Assembly (NCBI RefSeq): GCF_900188175.1
Contig: NZ_FZOQ01000026.1
Location: 1-64,000 of the forward strand
Origin: Pontibacter ummariensis
GTDB taxonomy: Bacteria; Bacteroidota; Bacteroidia; Cytophagales; Hymenobacteraceae
Length of the DNA stretch: 64,000 bases
Direction of reading: 5' to 3'
Part shown: positions 36,273 through 46,900 of the stretch, piece after piece
Layout of the letters: each line of letters starts with the position of its first letter
Position numbering within the stretch: the first letter of the stretch is position 1
The notes under the pieces: model-generated
Told to the model about the DNA's origin: nothing
Seen by the model: only the letters and a program-made list of their open reading frames with translations
The model's database searches: none
Translations under genes and position numbers: made by a program

Positions 36273-37480
36273 ATAAGAAGTTTATCTGTTTTCACCTTGG
36301 GGCAAGGTCACATTACCTTATTCCTACAGCTATGGAACAAGGAGGTAAGTTAGCCGGACTTATTACAGATACTTGGATATCATCTGCTATATGTAGGACA
36401 TTCTTGATAAAGGTTCCTTTGCGTCAGGTAAGATCTTTATCAAACAGGTACTGTGATAAGATCATTAGTAAGCATGTAAGCTCGTACAGCTTGTCGTTTA
36501 TATTCTTTGAGCTTTATTTAAGAATAGCATATCAACAGGAGTGGAGCCGTATTTTGTTTAGAAACAGGGTGTTTCAGCAAAAAACTGTGAATGAACTACG
36601 AAAGTTTCCGAATGAAAGCACTGTCTTTGGTACCAGTTACACGTCGCTTGAAGTATTTAAAGCGGCGAAAAAAAGAGGACAAAGAACTGTATTGTTTCAG
36701 ATAGATCCCGGATATAGAGAAGAGGAAATAGTATCACAGTTAGTAGAGCAGAATACATACAATTGCCCGACAAAGTGGGAACCAGCGCCTGACTCCTATT
36801 GGCATAGTTGGAGAGAGGAGTGCGGCTTAGCAGATTGTATTATGGTTAATTCTGTATGGAGTAAAAACAAGTTAACTGAACAGGGGATAAGCCCTTCTAA
36901 AATCTGCGTAATACCTCTACCCTTTAAGCTTGAAGACAAACACTTAAATTTTAAAAAAGAATTCCCCAAGTTTTTTAGTGAAAGTAGACCTTTACGTTGT
37001 TTGTTCTTAGGGACCCTTTCTGTAAGAAAGGGTATCCATTTAGTGCTAAATGTTGCAGAATACCTTAAAACCTATCCTGTAGAGTTTGTTCTTGTTGGTC
37101 AAAGCGAGCTTTTTGGGGCATCCCTGGAACTAAGCAACGTGACTTACAAAGGAGTATCCACTAGAGCTGAAACGGACTTGCATTACCAGTTAGCAGATAT
37201 ATTTCTTTTCCCGACTTTTTCTGATGGTTTTGGTTTGACTCAACTGGAAGCAATGGCTTGGCAACTTCCTGTAATTGCCAGTACAAATTGCGGTAAAGTT
37301 GTTGAACACCAGATTAACGGTATAGAGATGGCAAGTTGCTCTACTGAGTCCCTAGCTGAATCTGTTCTTGAAATACTACAAAACCCTTCGTTCCTACAGT
37401 TTATGTCGGCGAACTGTATACCAACCGTTAAACAATTTTGCTTAGAAAGGTTTTCCAAGGAGCTTTCAGGGTTGCTATAA
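36269..37480 (+). CDS. Glycosyltransferase family 4 (GT-B)
   Basis: A 403-residue GT-B enzyme. The C-terminal donor-binding half starts at LRCLFLGTLSVRKGIHLVL (about 245), with the EAMA block FGLTQLEAMAWQLPVIAS near 322-340, where the Glu contacts the nucleotide sugar. The N-terminal half holds the acceptor domain, with a Gly-rich turn near the start (FHLGARSHY). Retaining GT4 enzymes add a sugar to the growing lipid-linked repeat unit on the cytoplasmic side. Its start overlaps the stop of the polymerase candidate (ATGA). It is the first of three GT4 genes in a row. Confidence 0.9.
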   Translation: MNKKFICFHLGARSHYLIPTAMEQGGKLAGLITDTWISSAICRTFLIKVPLRQVRSLSNRYCDKIISKHVSSYSLSFIFFELYLRIAYQQEWSRILFRNRVFQQKTVNELRKFPNESTVFGTSYTSLEVFKAAKKRGQRTVLFQIDPGYREEEIVSQLVEQNTYNCPTKWEPAPDSYWHSWREECGLADCIMVNSVWSKNKLTEQGISPSKICVIPLPFKLEDKHLNFKKEFPKFFSESRPLRCLFLGTLSVRKGIHLVLNVAEYLKTYPVEFVLVGQSELFGASLELSNVTYKGVSTRAETDLHYQLADIFLFPTFSDGFGLTQLEAMAWQLPVIASTNCGKVVEHQINGIEMASCSTESLAESVLEILQNPSFLQFMSANCIPTVKQFCLERFSKELSGLL

Positions 37481-37528
37481 ATGAATGAGGTACAGATATC
37501 ATCTATGCTTTAAGGATAAACTCTTGAC

Positions 37529-38710
37529 TTGTACATTATGCTTCAGAGGCCAACTTTGTCTTTTTATACGAACATACCAACTCCCTATCAAATATCTTTT
37601 TTTAGGGAGTTAGCGAAACACTTTTATCTTAAGGTCATCTTTTACTCTATTACGGAGAACAACCGCTCCTGGAACTTTTCCATGGAAGATGAGGAATTTG
37701 AAGTAGTTGTTTTAAAAGACAACTTTATTGCTAAAATCTTTCAAAATTGGGTAATTGATTATCATTTTAGTTGGAAAATATTTTCTGTTGTTCTAAACGA
37801 TGAGAGTGAGAACATAATAGTAGGAGGCTCTTATTGGGGGGCCAACGGAATGCTTGCTATTCTTATAAGTAAGCTGAGAGCCAAAAGAGTTGTTTATTAC
37901 TCTGAACCCTTGTTCGAAGCCAGTTCCAAACTCAAACACGTATGTAAGTGGTTACTGTTACGGATAGTAAGTGTTGGTTGCGATTATGTGTTTTGTATAG
38001 GAAAGAAAGCAGCTGAAAGCTTTAACAAGTATAATATCAAATTACCAAAGTATGTTGTTCCTTATAACATAGATCATACTCTATTTAAAAGTTTAGATAA
38101 TGAAAAGCTGCTGGAATATAAGAAACAGTACAAGAGCCAAAATGAAATAATAATCTTATCATCAGGTTCTCTTACTTACAGAAAAGGGATGGATGTTTTA
38201 ATTAAGGCTGTAAAAGGTATTGCTCACCCAGACCTTAGGCTAATAATAATAGGTGAAGGGCCCGAGCGGGAGAATTTAGAGGCTTTATGTAATGGTGATA
38301 ACAGGATATTCCTGGCTGGATTTAAACATCCGGAAGAGCTTCCCCCTTTCTTTGCTTTAGCAGATATATTTGCCTTTGCTAGCAGATACGATGGGTGGGC
38401 AGTGGTCATCAATGAAGCAATTGCTGCCAATGTTCCCGTTGTTTGTAGTAACAAGGTTGGCGCTGCTTTGGAACTTCTTACCTCTTCTGACTTTGGCTTG
38501 ATATGTGAGTCAGAGAAAGTAGAAGATTTTAAAAGGGCCTTAGAGGCCCTTGTTTTTAGCAAAGGGAAGAGGGACAAAATTAGCTCTTGTTCATCCAGTT
38601 TAGTAAAGCTTATATCTTCAGAGTACAATGCCAAGCTAGTACATAGCATACTAACCTCCTCTTGTCCTACAGTATGCGCTAAACTTGCGAGGCCTTTTGA
38701 AAACGCTTGA
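37529..38710 (+). CDS. Glycosyltransferase family 4 (GT-B)
   Basis: A 393-residue GT-B enzyme. The N-terminus LSFYTNIPTPYQISFFRELA is typical of GT4 enzymes from exopolysaccharide loci. The donor domain shows IILSSGSLTYRKGMDVLIKAV (about 209-229), IIGEGPERENLEAL, ADIFAFASRYDGWAVVINEAIAANVPVVCS with the E-x7-type nucleotide contact, and a Cys-rich tail of unknown meaning. It is probably responsible for one linkage of the repeat unit. It is 48 bases downstream of the previous GT4 gene and 22 bases before the next. Confidence 0.9.
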   Translation: MYIMLQRPTLSFYTNIPTPYQISFFRELAKHFYLKVIFYSITENNRSWNFSMEDEEFEVVVLKDNFIAKIFQNWVIDYHFSWKIFSVVLNDESENIIVGGSYWGANGMLAILISKLRAKRVVYYSEPLFEASSKLKHVCKWLLLRIVSVGCDYVFCIGKKAAESFNKYNIKLPKYVVPYNIDHTLFKSLDNEKLLEYKKQYKSQNEIIILSSGSLTYRKGMDVLIKAVKGIAHPDLRLIIIGEGPERENLEALCNGDNRIFLAGFKHPEELPPFFALADIFAFASRYDGWAVVINEAIAANVPVVCSNKVGAALELLTSSDFGLICESEKVEDFKRALEALVFSKGKRDKISSCSSSLVKLISSEYNAKLVHSILTSSCPTVCAKLARPFENA

Positions 38711-38732
38711 TACTCTTAATTATTAGATAAAT

Positions 38733-39818
38733 ATGAAAGTACTAATAGTTGGTCCTGTTCCTCCTCCCATTGAAGGTTGCTCTAATGCGAACAAGGTTTT
38801 ATATAAAAATCTGATAACTAAGAATGTGCAATGTGATGTTATCAATACTAACTCAAACATTTTGACAAATGAGCAAGGTCGAAAATTTTCATTAAAAAAA
38901 GCTTTTTACTTCTTTAAGAACTATAAAAATTTATATAGCTTAGGAGCATACGATTTGATCTACTTCACGCCAGGGCAAACATTTTACGGTGTTACTAAAT
39001 ATGCGCCTTTTATACTTGCCAGTTTATACCTAAAGAAGCCTTATATTATTCATGTACACGGAAATTTCTTAGGAACACAATATTCTCTCCTTACAGGCTT
39101 AAAGAAGAAAATATTCCATTTTCTAGTGTCAAGAGCTGCTGCTGGTATTGTGATAACGGATTCTCTTAAAGAAAACTTCAAAGGTTTGCTGTCCGGGAAT
39201 AAAGTTTTTGTTGTTACAAACTTTGTAGAAGATGAGCTGTATGAAGAAGTAGTGGTGAAGAATGTGGATAAACTAAGAGTTCTTTACTTAAGTAATTTAA
39301 TGAGGGAAAAAGGAATTATAGAGTTCCTTGATGCGCTTATAGAACTTGACAAGAAGCATGTTGATTTTGAAGCATATGTTGCTGGTGCTATAGAAGCAGG
39401 TCTGGAGGATGAGGTGAAATCAAGGTTTGACTTATTAAAAGAAAAGCTTACTTATTTTGGAATTGTCACAGGTATAGCAAAGCTAAAGCTGTTAAATAAC
39501 GCTAATGTTTTTGTTTTACCTACTTATTATGCTATGGAAGGTTTACCTATCTCGATTTTAGAAGCCGTTGCCACCGGGAATATTATTGTTAGTACAGAGC
39601 ACGCAGGTATAGCTGACACCGTTTCGAACTTAAATGGGTTCTTGATAGAAAAGAAATCTTCTAAGGCTATTGTAGCTTGCCTGGAGCACATTAATGCTAG
39701 TTTAGAAGCTAATGTCAATCGTTTCTCTAGGCAGAACTTTAACTATGCTCGCACAGCCTTTACAGAACAAAAATATTCCGATAATATATTGAATGTTATG
39801 TCAGAAACAGTTCGGTAG
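38733..39818 (+). CDS. Glycosyltransferase family 4 (GT-B)
   Basis: A 361-residue GT-B enzyme. It begins KVLIVGPVPPPIEGCSNAN, a common opening of polysaccharide GT4 enzymes with a Gly-Gly-type acceptor-site turn. The donor half starts at LRVLYLSNLMREKGIIEFL (about 189-207) and includes NVFVLPTYYAMEGLPISILEAVATGNIIVST, with the catalytic-region Glu. Length and layout are normal. It is the third GT4 gene of the run. The acyltransferase gene follows 84 bases later on the same strand. Confidence 0.9.
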   Translation: MKVLIVGPVPPPIEGCSNANKVLYKNLITKNVQCDVINTNSNILTNEQGRKFSLKKAFYFFKNYKNLYSLGAYDLIYFTPGQTFYGVTKYAPFILASLYLKKPYIIHVHGNFLGTQYSLLTGLKKKIFHFLVSRAAAGIVITDSLKENFKGLLSGNKVFVVTNFVEDELYEEVVVKNVDKLRVLYLSNLMREKGIIEFLDALIELDKKHVDFEAYVAGAIEAGLEDEVKSRFDLLKEKLTYFGIVTGIAKLKLLNNANVFVLPTYYAMEGLPISILEAVATGNIIVSTEHAGIADTVSNLNGFLIEKKSSKAIVACLEHINASLEANVNRFSRQNFNYARTAFTEQKYSDNILNVMSETVR

Positions 39819-39902
39819 TTATTTGAAAGTAAACGACGCCTGCCTTAACAATAGTAGTTTAAAAAGAGACAGAAAGTACGTATTGACATATATATATAAC
39901 TT

Positions 39903-40475
39903 ATGGATGCTATATTTCTTCAGCAAGCACAGATTGACCTGTCTAAGTTTAATACAGGAGATTATAACGCAGGGCCATTGTGGAAAATAGCATTATGGTA
40001 CCTCGTAAGCTATTTGTTCTTTGATAGTGGGCTAGCTTATCCTTCCAATTTTAAACGCAACCTTCTTATACTTTTTGGTGCTAAAGTAGGCAAAGGCATA
40101 GTAGTTAAGCCTCATGTTAGAATTAAGTATCCTTGGAAATTATCTATTGGCGAGAATAGCTGGTTAGGTGAGTCGGTATGGATTGAAAACTTTGTAGATG
40201 TTGAAATAGGAAATAATGTATGCGTGTCTCAAGGAGCAATGTTACTTACAGGTAACCACGACTATAAGGTTGAAAGCTTTCCATATCGTTTTGGTAGTAT
40301 AGTACTGGAGGATGGTGTTTGGATTGGAGCTAAATCAGTTGTTTGCCCTGGAGTAGTATGTGAGTCACATGCAATTCTTACTGTTAATTCGGTAACGAGT
40401 AAAACCCTTGAGGCTGGGGGGGTATATTCAGGTAATCCTGCAACGTACGTTCGGGCCCGTAATATGATAGGTTAG
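39903..40475 (+). CDS. Polysaccharide O-acetyltransferase, WcaF-like hexapeptide family
   Basis: A 190-residue left-handed beta-helix acyltransferase. The region LLILFGAKVGKGIVVKPHVRIKYPWKLSIGENSW and the later LTGNHDYKVESFPY and DGVWIGAKSVVCPGV match the putative colanic-acid acetyltransferase WcaF group. The likely role is O-acetylation of a sugar of the exopolysaccharide repeat unit using acetyl-CoA in the cytoplasm. The N-terminal 30 residues are not part of the helix. The ATG at 39903 is preferred because the family usually begins this close to the FKRNLLILFGA block. It closes the first part of the polysaccharide cluster. Confidence 0.9.
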   Translation: MDAIFLQQAQIDLSKFNTGDYNAGPLWKIALWYLVSYLFFDSGLAYPSNFKRNLLILFGAKVGKGIVVKPHVRIKYPWKLSIGENSWLGESVWIENFVDVEIGNNVCVSQGAMLLTGNHDYKVESFPYRFGSIVLEDGVWIGAKSVVCPGVVCESHAILTVNSVTSKTLEAGGVYSGNPATYVRARNMIG

Positions 40476-41227
40476 GATAGGTGCACTCTTACAGATTAAT
40501 GCCAAGATTACTTAATTGAATGCAGTAAGTGGTTAAAGTAAAACGGCTTATTGGCTTTGTAAAAGTGTATATCCTCCTGCCTTATTGGATAGCGTACTAA
40601 GGTATTTATTTATGCCTACAGTTGTTAAACAACCTGGAATTTCTGAACGATCTGATCTTGTTGCTGTAAGTGCTCAATATTAAACAATATTTACTTAAAC
40701 ACTCAAGCAGGTCTTTTCAGAGAGAGAAATCATGTAATGCATATCCTTGTTCAGTTCTGTTTATTTAGGAGTGCTTTTCCCCTTTTAACATACTGTTCCC
40801 CTTTACGAAAGAAGTTAGATAAACAGGTTAACTGAGGTAAAAGCTTTTTATAGAATGTTGAGACCTTGTTATTTATAGCTCCTTAGCTTATACCTTATCC
40901 CAGGTGGGGTATCTGAGTTTTTCTTATCGTCGCCTTAAGAAGGCTTCCCTTTTTTTCTTTCTCTTTTACGCATCTCCTATGCTCCCTTTTTTAGCGATAA
41001 TTAATCTGCTTGATGACATAGTAAAATTTGTTTTGCTATAGGTCTGAATTTTTATGTGTATGATTCAATAATAATTAAGAATAATTCAACTAACTGCTGC
41101 GCCTTATCGTATTAGTTTATTTATAAAGCACATCTAAATAAAGCAACGTTATTAGGCCGTATCTGAGGCTCGGCTCATTTGTATAATCCTGTACTTAATT
41201 GTAGCACAATAATTAAGCTCTTTTAAT
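40476..41227. other. Non-coding AT-rich stretch inside the polysaccharide cluster
   Basis: About 750 bases with stops in every frame and no recognisable protein fragment, RNA gene or strong hairpin. It separates the WcaF-like gene from the WcaI-like gene and probably contains a promoter for the latter. Confidence 0.6.
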
Positions 41228-42532
41228 ATGAGGCGGAGAATACTGTTCATTGGGTACAATTATTATCCAGAACCCACAGGGATAGGAAAATACAGTGGAG
41301 AAATGGTTGCTTGGTTGGCACGAAAGGGATATGACTGTGAAGTTATTACTTCTTATCCATATTACCCACACTGGAGAGTTGCTGAAGCATACTCCCACAA
41401 GAAGAACTGGTATAGCGTAGAGTGCCAACGTTTTGAGGGAGGGAGCGTGAAGGTAAACAGATGTCCAATGTATATTCCTTCTGTGCCTACTGGTTTTAAG
41501 CGTATGTTGCTTGATGTATCGTTCCTTATCTCTTCGTTTATAAAGTTGTTACAACTACTTTTTCAGAAGAAGTTCGACTATGTGGTTACCGTGGTGCCTT
41601 GTTTTCAGTTTGGCCTCTTAGGTGTGTTTTATAAAAAAATCCGAAAGGCCATGTTACTCTATCATGTACAGGACTTACAAATTGAAGCTGCCAGGGACTT
41701 GGAGATGATCAAGTCAAAAATAGTTTTAACCACCTTATTCAAATTAGAAAGGTACATCTTTAGTCAGTCTGATGCGATTAGTAGCATTTCTGAAGGAATG
41801 GTACGCAAAATCAGAATCAAAGCGAAAAAGGATGTTTACTTGTTTGCGAACTGGACAGACTGTAAGCTTTTTTATCCTATTAGAGACCAGGCAAAGCTTA
41901 GAGAAGAGTTCGGTTTAAGTCCAGCAGACAAGATTGTTCTTTATTCGGGGGCAATAGGTGAAAAGCAAGGCTTGGAAGCTATTTTATTCGCGGCTAAGGC
42001 GCTAGAAAATCACAAAGAACTAAAGTTTTTGATATGTGGATCAGGCCCTTATAAACAAAAATTATGCCTTATTGCTAAGGACTTAGGGTTAAATAACCTT
42101 GTGTTCTTTCCTATCCAACCTGTCGAAAAATTTAACCTTTTCCTAAATATAGCAGATGTTCACCTTGTAATTCAAAAGGCAAATGCCAGTGATCTGGTGA
42201 TGCCTTCAAAGCTTACAACTGTTCTAGGTGTTGGCGGGTTAGCACTGATAACCGCACACAAGGGAACTAGCCTGCACTCGTCTGTAAGCCAGCATAACAT
42301 AGGGCTCTTGATTGAGCCTGAAAATCAGCAGGCACTCAACGAAGCAATATGGAGAGCTGTAACGGATAACCATGATAATATAAGAAAGAATGCCCGTGCC
42401 TATGCCGAAGAACATTTGTCAATAGAAAAGATTATGGAGGCGTATGAGAAGCTAGTTCTTAAAAATTGCGTGGAGAAAGAGAACTTGCTTGGCCCAAAGC
42501 AAGAGCCTCACTTAACTACAAGTTTAACATGA
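41228..42532 (+). CDS. Glycosyltransferase family 4, WcaI-like
   Basis: A 434-residue GT-B enzyme. The start RRILFIGYNYYPEPTGIGKYSGEM and the following ITSYPYYPHW are hallmarks of the WcaI-type colanic-acid fucosyltransferase group. The donor half includes KIVLYSGAIGEKQGLEAIL (about 235-253) and FLICGSGPYKQKL. Unusually for GT4, the EAMA region is replaced by ASDLVMPSKLTTVLGVGG, as in WcaI relatives. It would add a sugar to the lipid-linked repeat unit. The C-terminal 20 residues are a polar tail. Downstream lies a decayed outer-membrane gene. Confidence 0.92.
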   Translation: MRRRILFIGYNYYPEPTGIGKYSGEMVAWLARKGYDCEVITSYPYYPHWRVAEAYSHKKNWYSVECQRFEGGSVKVNRCPMYIPSVPTGFKRMLLDVSFLISSFIKLLQLLFQKKFDYVVTVVPCFQFGLLGVFYKKIRKAMLLYHVQDLQIEAARDLEMIKSKIVLTTLFKLERYIFSQSDAISSISEGMVRKIRIKAKKDVYLFANWTDCKLFYPIRDQAKLREEFGLSPADKIVLYSGAIGEKQGLEAILFAAKALENHKELKFLICGSGPYKQKLCLIAKDLGLNNLVFFPIQPVEKFNLFLNIADVHLVIQKANASDLVMPSKLTTVLGVGGLALITAHKGTSLHSSVSQHNIGLLIEPENQQALNEAIWRAVTDNHDNIRKNARAYAEEHLSIEKIMEAYEKLVLKNCVEKENLLGPKQEPHLTTSLT

Positions 42533-42650
42533 ACTCTATGCTGCTCTTAAGTAGGTTTCTTTGTATATCTTCAAAATTATATGGACTCAACAAGCCCTAC
42601 GCTCTGTTAACAATCTTGCTTGTCTGTTATATTTTCCTATAGTAGCTTCA

Positions 42651-43295
42651 AAGCAAAGTGTTACTAACATTAGATGCACCTGTAAAAACGGGGGCAGCTA
42701 CGACTATATTGGAACTTGCCGCAGTAGCTAATGCCAGTCAAGGTGCTCCAGATTGTCCACAAAAAGTGAGCTTTGGCTTCAAAATAGGTGCTGGGTTATC
42801 AAACAAACTTTAACAAGGGTTACCCAGGCCCTCTGTTCCAATTGAGTCAGCATGGAAGCCTGGTTTTGCAGGTGGTCTCTTACTAGAAATCCCTTTATAC
42901 AAGAAGTAGTACATGCAGTAAGAGTACTTATATACCGATATAAGGGATGAAGAGAAAGGAGAAGGAGCTTCCTATTGGCTCAGATACTTTTCACTGCCTC
43001 TTCTCATAAAGTATGAACTTACACCCCGGTTTCTCTTGTGGCAGGTTCTTGTTTTGATTAAATGGTATAGGCAAAAGAACGGACGAATGCAGGCTTTGTG
43101 GATGCTGCCAAGGATGTTGAAGAGCATAGTGTTGGTGCACTTGCTGGACTTGAGTATAGGTTTTCAGCTAAGATAGGTTTAATCGCTAGATTCATTCATG
43201 ATTATAATCATATAGGTATAAAACGAGATGCTGTACTCAAAGAGTTTAAGCTAGAGTCAGTACAGCTGTCAATTAATATTACCCTATTTAAATAA
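42651..43295 (+). pseudogene. Decayed outer-membrane beta-barrel (PorT-family-like) gene
   Basis: Protein pieces of a PorT-like outer-membrane beta-barrel can be read in different frames. KVSFGFKIGAGLSNKL sits near 42773-42820. WKPGFAGGLLLEIPLYKK then ends at a stop, followed by YWLRYFSLPLLIKYELTPRF. The last strands, GALAGLEYRFSAKIGLIARF, run to the stop at 43295. Several stops and at least two frame changes interrupt the sequence, so no full barrel can be made. The left boundary is approximate. The family normally has about 200 residues and includes T9SS-linked PorT, but family assignment of this remnant is by pattern only. Confidence 0.72.
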
Positions 43296-43999
43296 CTAGT
43301 TATAATTATCTATCCATTTTTATAGGCGCTTCAAGCCTTCTGTTGAACTGTAGGCGGTTTATCAGGAATAATGTCGCGTCGTCCTCTCTTCTTTCTATAA
43401 GGTTAGTTAGCAATGCGTCAAAGATGACACCATTGCTACATAGCAATCAAGAAACTATAGGCATACTTGCAGAAAGTACTGGCCTTATAATCCGAGGGCT
43501 AGTACATATAAATTTATTAACAGTCTTTATAAGGCCATAATAAGAAGCTAAACTGTTGCTTTAGTAATATTTGTTTACTAAAGCATTTTATTCCTTTACA
43601 ATCTTTAACAACTCCTTAACCACCTAGCTACAAATTTTTGTAAAAATCAAATAAATTGAATGAAAACAATAAAAAATATAACCGTAAAAGTTACTTGTTG
43701 TCTGGCTGTAAAAGAGAATGATAGTTACTGTCCTTTTGGGGCAATCAATGTTTCCTCAGTCTTACATAAAAGCTGGTATAAAAGGCATTATGTTACAGGC
43801 TGAATATATTATTAACACAATTAAGGTTATTAATAATATGAGATAGGTGCCTTTTGCAATGCGACATATAACTATTCCTGTACTTACCCAATAGGTGTAT
43901 TTACAAAGAGTAAAAGTCTTGCAACTGCAAAGCCATGTTGTCTCTGAATAAGCTTCCTCTGGGGTATTACACGTTTTACTAAACTAAAAGAGTGCGATT
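43296..43999. other. AT-rich gene-free region
   Basis: About 700 bases before the large T9SS gene. A 47-codon frame starts at 43660 and a 65-codon frame runs at 43343-43540. Neither has a recognisable domain. The 43660 region could be a fragment of another exported-protein gene, since short barrel-like strings appear in neighbouring frames, but this is not secure. The promoter for the 44000 gene probably lies at the right end. Confidence 0.5.
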
Positions 44000-46900
44000 A
44001 TGAGTATGAAGTCTACAATTACTACTTCGTGGAAGCAACTATTTTTGCCTTTGATAGTCTTCTCTTCCATCTATGTTGCTTCTGCACAGTTGCTAGTGCA
44101 CCATTTTACTCCTGCATCAGTTATAGAACTTGTGTCAGACTTTAAACTATTTAAGGAGAATAGATTAGCTAGCGACACTAAATACAAGAGCGATTTCAAT
44201 CGCACAGTAGTGGGCAGAAAAGCGGACATAAACTCTGCCGGTGACAAGACTGTAAATCTTGCAAGGGCTTTACATGCCATGGCGCCGTTTGCTTCCACCT
44301 CTGCTTTGGGGTATTTCGCCGAATCTGGTGGTTCTATTCTCTTAATCAGTGCTACCTCGAATAAGTTTAGTCAATATCCTGCTGAAATCTTGCGGGCAGA
44401 AGGCTTAAATGGATTCACCTCCGCAGATGTCGCAACAGTTACCGCTGAAATGCTGAACAGTTACGATGTGGTAATTGTTGGGAATATTCCCCTAACAGAA
44501 CCGCAGGTAACTATGCTTAGTAATTGGACTATGGCAGGTGGGGCTTTAATTGCTTTAAGGCCTGATGCCAAACTAGCCCCGTTATTAGGCTTAGTCGCAG
44601 CTGGTGGTACTTTAGCAAACAAATACCTACTGGTAAATACAGCATCTGGGCCAGGGAAAGGCATTGTAAACCAGACTATTCAATACCAAGGCACCGCGGA
44701 TCTTTATACATTAAATGGAGCAACAAGGCTTGCAACTATATACTCCGGTGCTAATACGGCTACATCCTATCCTGCGATAACCGCACATAGCGTAGGTGAG
44801 AGCGGTGGAACAGCAGTGGCCTTCACTTATGATCTGGCACGCTCGATAGTATACATGCGACAGGGAAACCCTCAATGGGCAGGTCAAAAAAGAGATGGAG
44901 AGGAGGGGCCTATACGGTCGGACGACCAGTTTTACCCAGATTGGACCGACTTAAATAAAGTGGCAATTCCGCAGGCTGACGAGCAGCAACGCCTTTTAGC
45001 AAATATTATTACATTAAACTCCCGCAAACCGGTACCGCGTTTCTGGTACTTACCAAGAGGACTGAAGGCGGCAGTGGTGATGACAGGAGATGACCATGGC
45101 GGGGGAGGGACAGTGGGACGTTTCAACCAGTATCTTCAACTTAGTGCAGACAACAGTGCGGAAGCGGTAGCTGATTGGAGAGCGATACGAGGAACCTCTT
45201 ATATATATCCCCAAACAGCTATGACAGACGCGCAAGCAGCGTCATTTCAGCAGCAAGGTTTTGAAATTGCTCTGCACCCAACCACAAACTGCACAGACTT
45301 CACTCTAGCTTCTTTGGATCGAGATCTCACTGCACAGCTAGCGGATTTTAAAACACGGTACCCGAGTGTTGCTGCACCCACAACTAACCGCACACACTGT
45401 TTAGCGTGGAGTGATTGGCATTCACAGCCGAAAGTCGAATCCTCAAAAGGAATCAGGCTCGACGCAAACTATTATTACTGGCCTAGTAAGTGGGTCCTGG
45501 ACCGGCCAGGTATGTTTACAGGATCAGCAATCCCTATGCGTTTTGCTGATCTAGAAGGAGGAATTATTGATTGCTATCAGCTTACAACACAAATGACCGA
45601 CGAATCTGATCAGACCTTCCCCTACACTGTTGATCAATTATTGGACAAAGCATTAGGAGCTGAGGGATATTACGGTGTGTTCTGTGCTAATATGCATACA
45701 GATGGTGCAACATCAGATGGATCTGATAAGATCATAGCTTCTGCAAAATCCCGCAATGTCCCAGTAATATCGTCAAAACAAATGCTCACCTGGTTGGATG
45801 GGCGTAACGGTTCATCTTTCAGTGGCATGAGCTGGAGTGGCAGTACACTTAGTTTTACAGTAAGCGTGGCGAGTGGAGCCCGTAACCTGGAGGGAATGCT
45901 ACCTATCACTGAAAAGACAGGTTTATTAGTGAACTTAACTATAAACGGAGCACCGGTAGCATTTAGAACTGAGACTATAAAAGGCGTAGAATATGCTTTC
46001 TTCCGGTGTGCAACAGGTAATTATGTAGCAACATATGATATAAATGCACTTCCCAACAAGACTCCTACGGTTAGTCTCACTTCCCCAGCCAACAACGCCA
46101 CTTTTACGGCCCCGGCCACCATAAACATAGCAGCCAATGCTTCGGACACGGACGGCACGGTCAGCAGGGTGGAGTTCTTCCAGGGCACAACGAAACTGGG
46201 CGAGGACTTGACAAGCCCCTACGAGTACAGCTGGGCGAGCGTTCCTGCGGGCAGTTACCAGTTAACGGCCCGGGCCACCGACAACGCGGGCGGGGCGGCA
46301 ACCTCTTCCGTGGTAAACGTGACGGTGAATGAGGGGCCGGTGACCTGCCCCTGCACGGTCTTCAAGCCCACGGACACTCCCTCCGGCAGCGTCTCCAACG
46401 ACGGCTCTGCCCTGCAGCTGGGGATGAAGTTCCGCTCCTCTGTGAGTGGCTACGTGACGGGGGTGCGCTTCTACAAGCAGTCGGGCAACACGGGCACGCA
46501 CACCGGCCAGCTCTACAGCAGTACGGGCGTGCTGCTTGCCTCGGTGGCGTTCTCGGGCGAGACGGCCTCGGGCTGGCAGCAGGCCTCTTTCGCCACCCCT
46601 GTTGCCGTCTCGGCCAACACCACCTACGTGATCTCCTACCACAGCAGCGCCGGCTACTACTCGGTTAACGACGGCGGCTTCGGGCAGGCGGTCACCAACG
46701 GCCCGCTGACGGGGCTGGCCAACGGCACGGACGGGGGCAACGGGGTCTACCGCTATACCTCCTCGCCGGCCTTCCCCTCCAGCAGCTTCCAGTCCAGCAA
46801 CTATTGGGTGGACGTGGTCTTCGCCACTGAGGCGGGGTCTGGCAACGTAGCTCCTGCGGTTAGTCTCACTTCCCCAGCCAACAACGCCACTTTTACGGCC

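Noticed and set aside
39793..39990. A 65-codon frame between the last GT4 gene and the WcaF-like gene
   Set aside because: It overlaps both real genes in another frame and has no features of its own.
43343..43540. A 65-codon plus-strand frame after the barrel pseudogene
   Set aside because: It has no domain, poor composition and a decayed neighbourhood, so it was left as non-coding.
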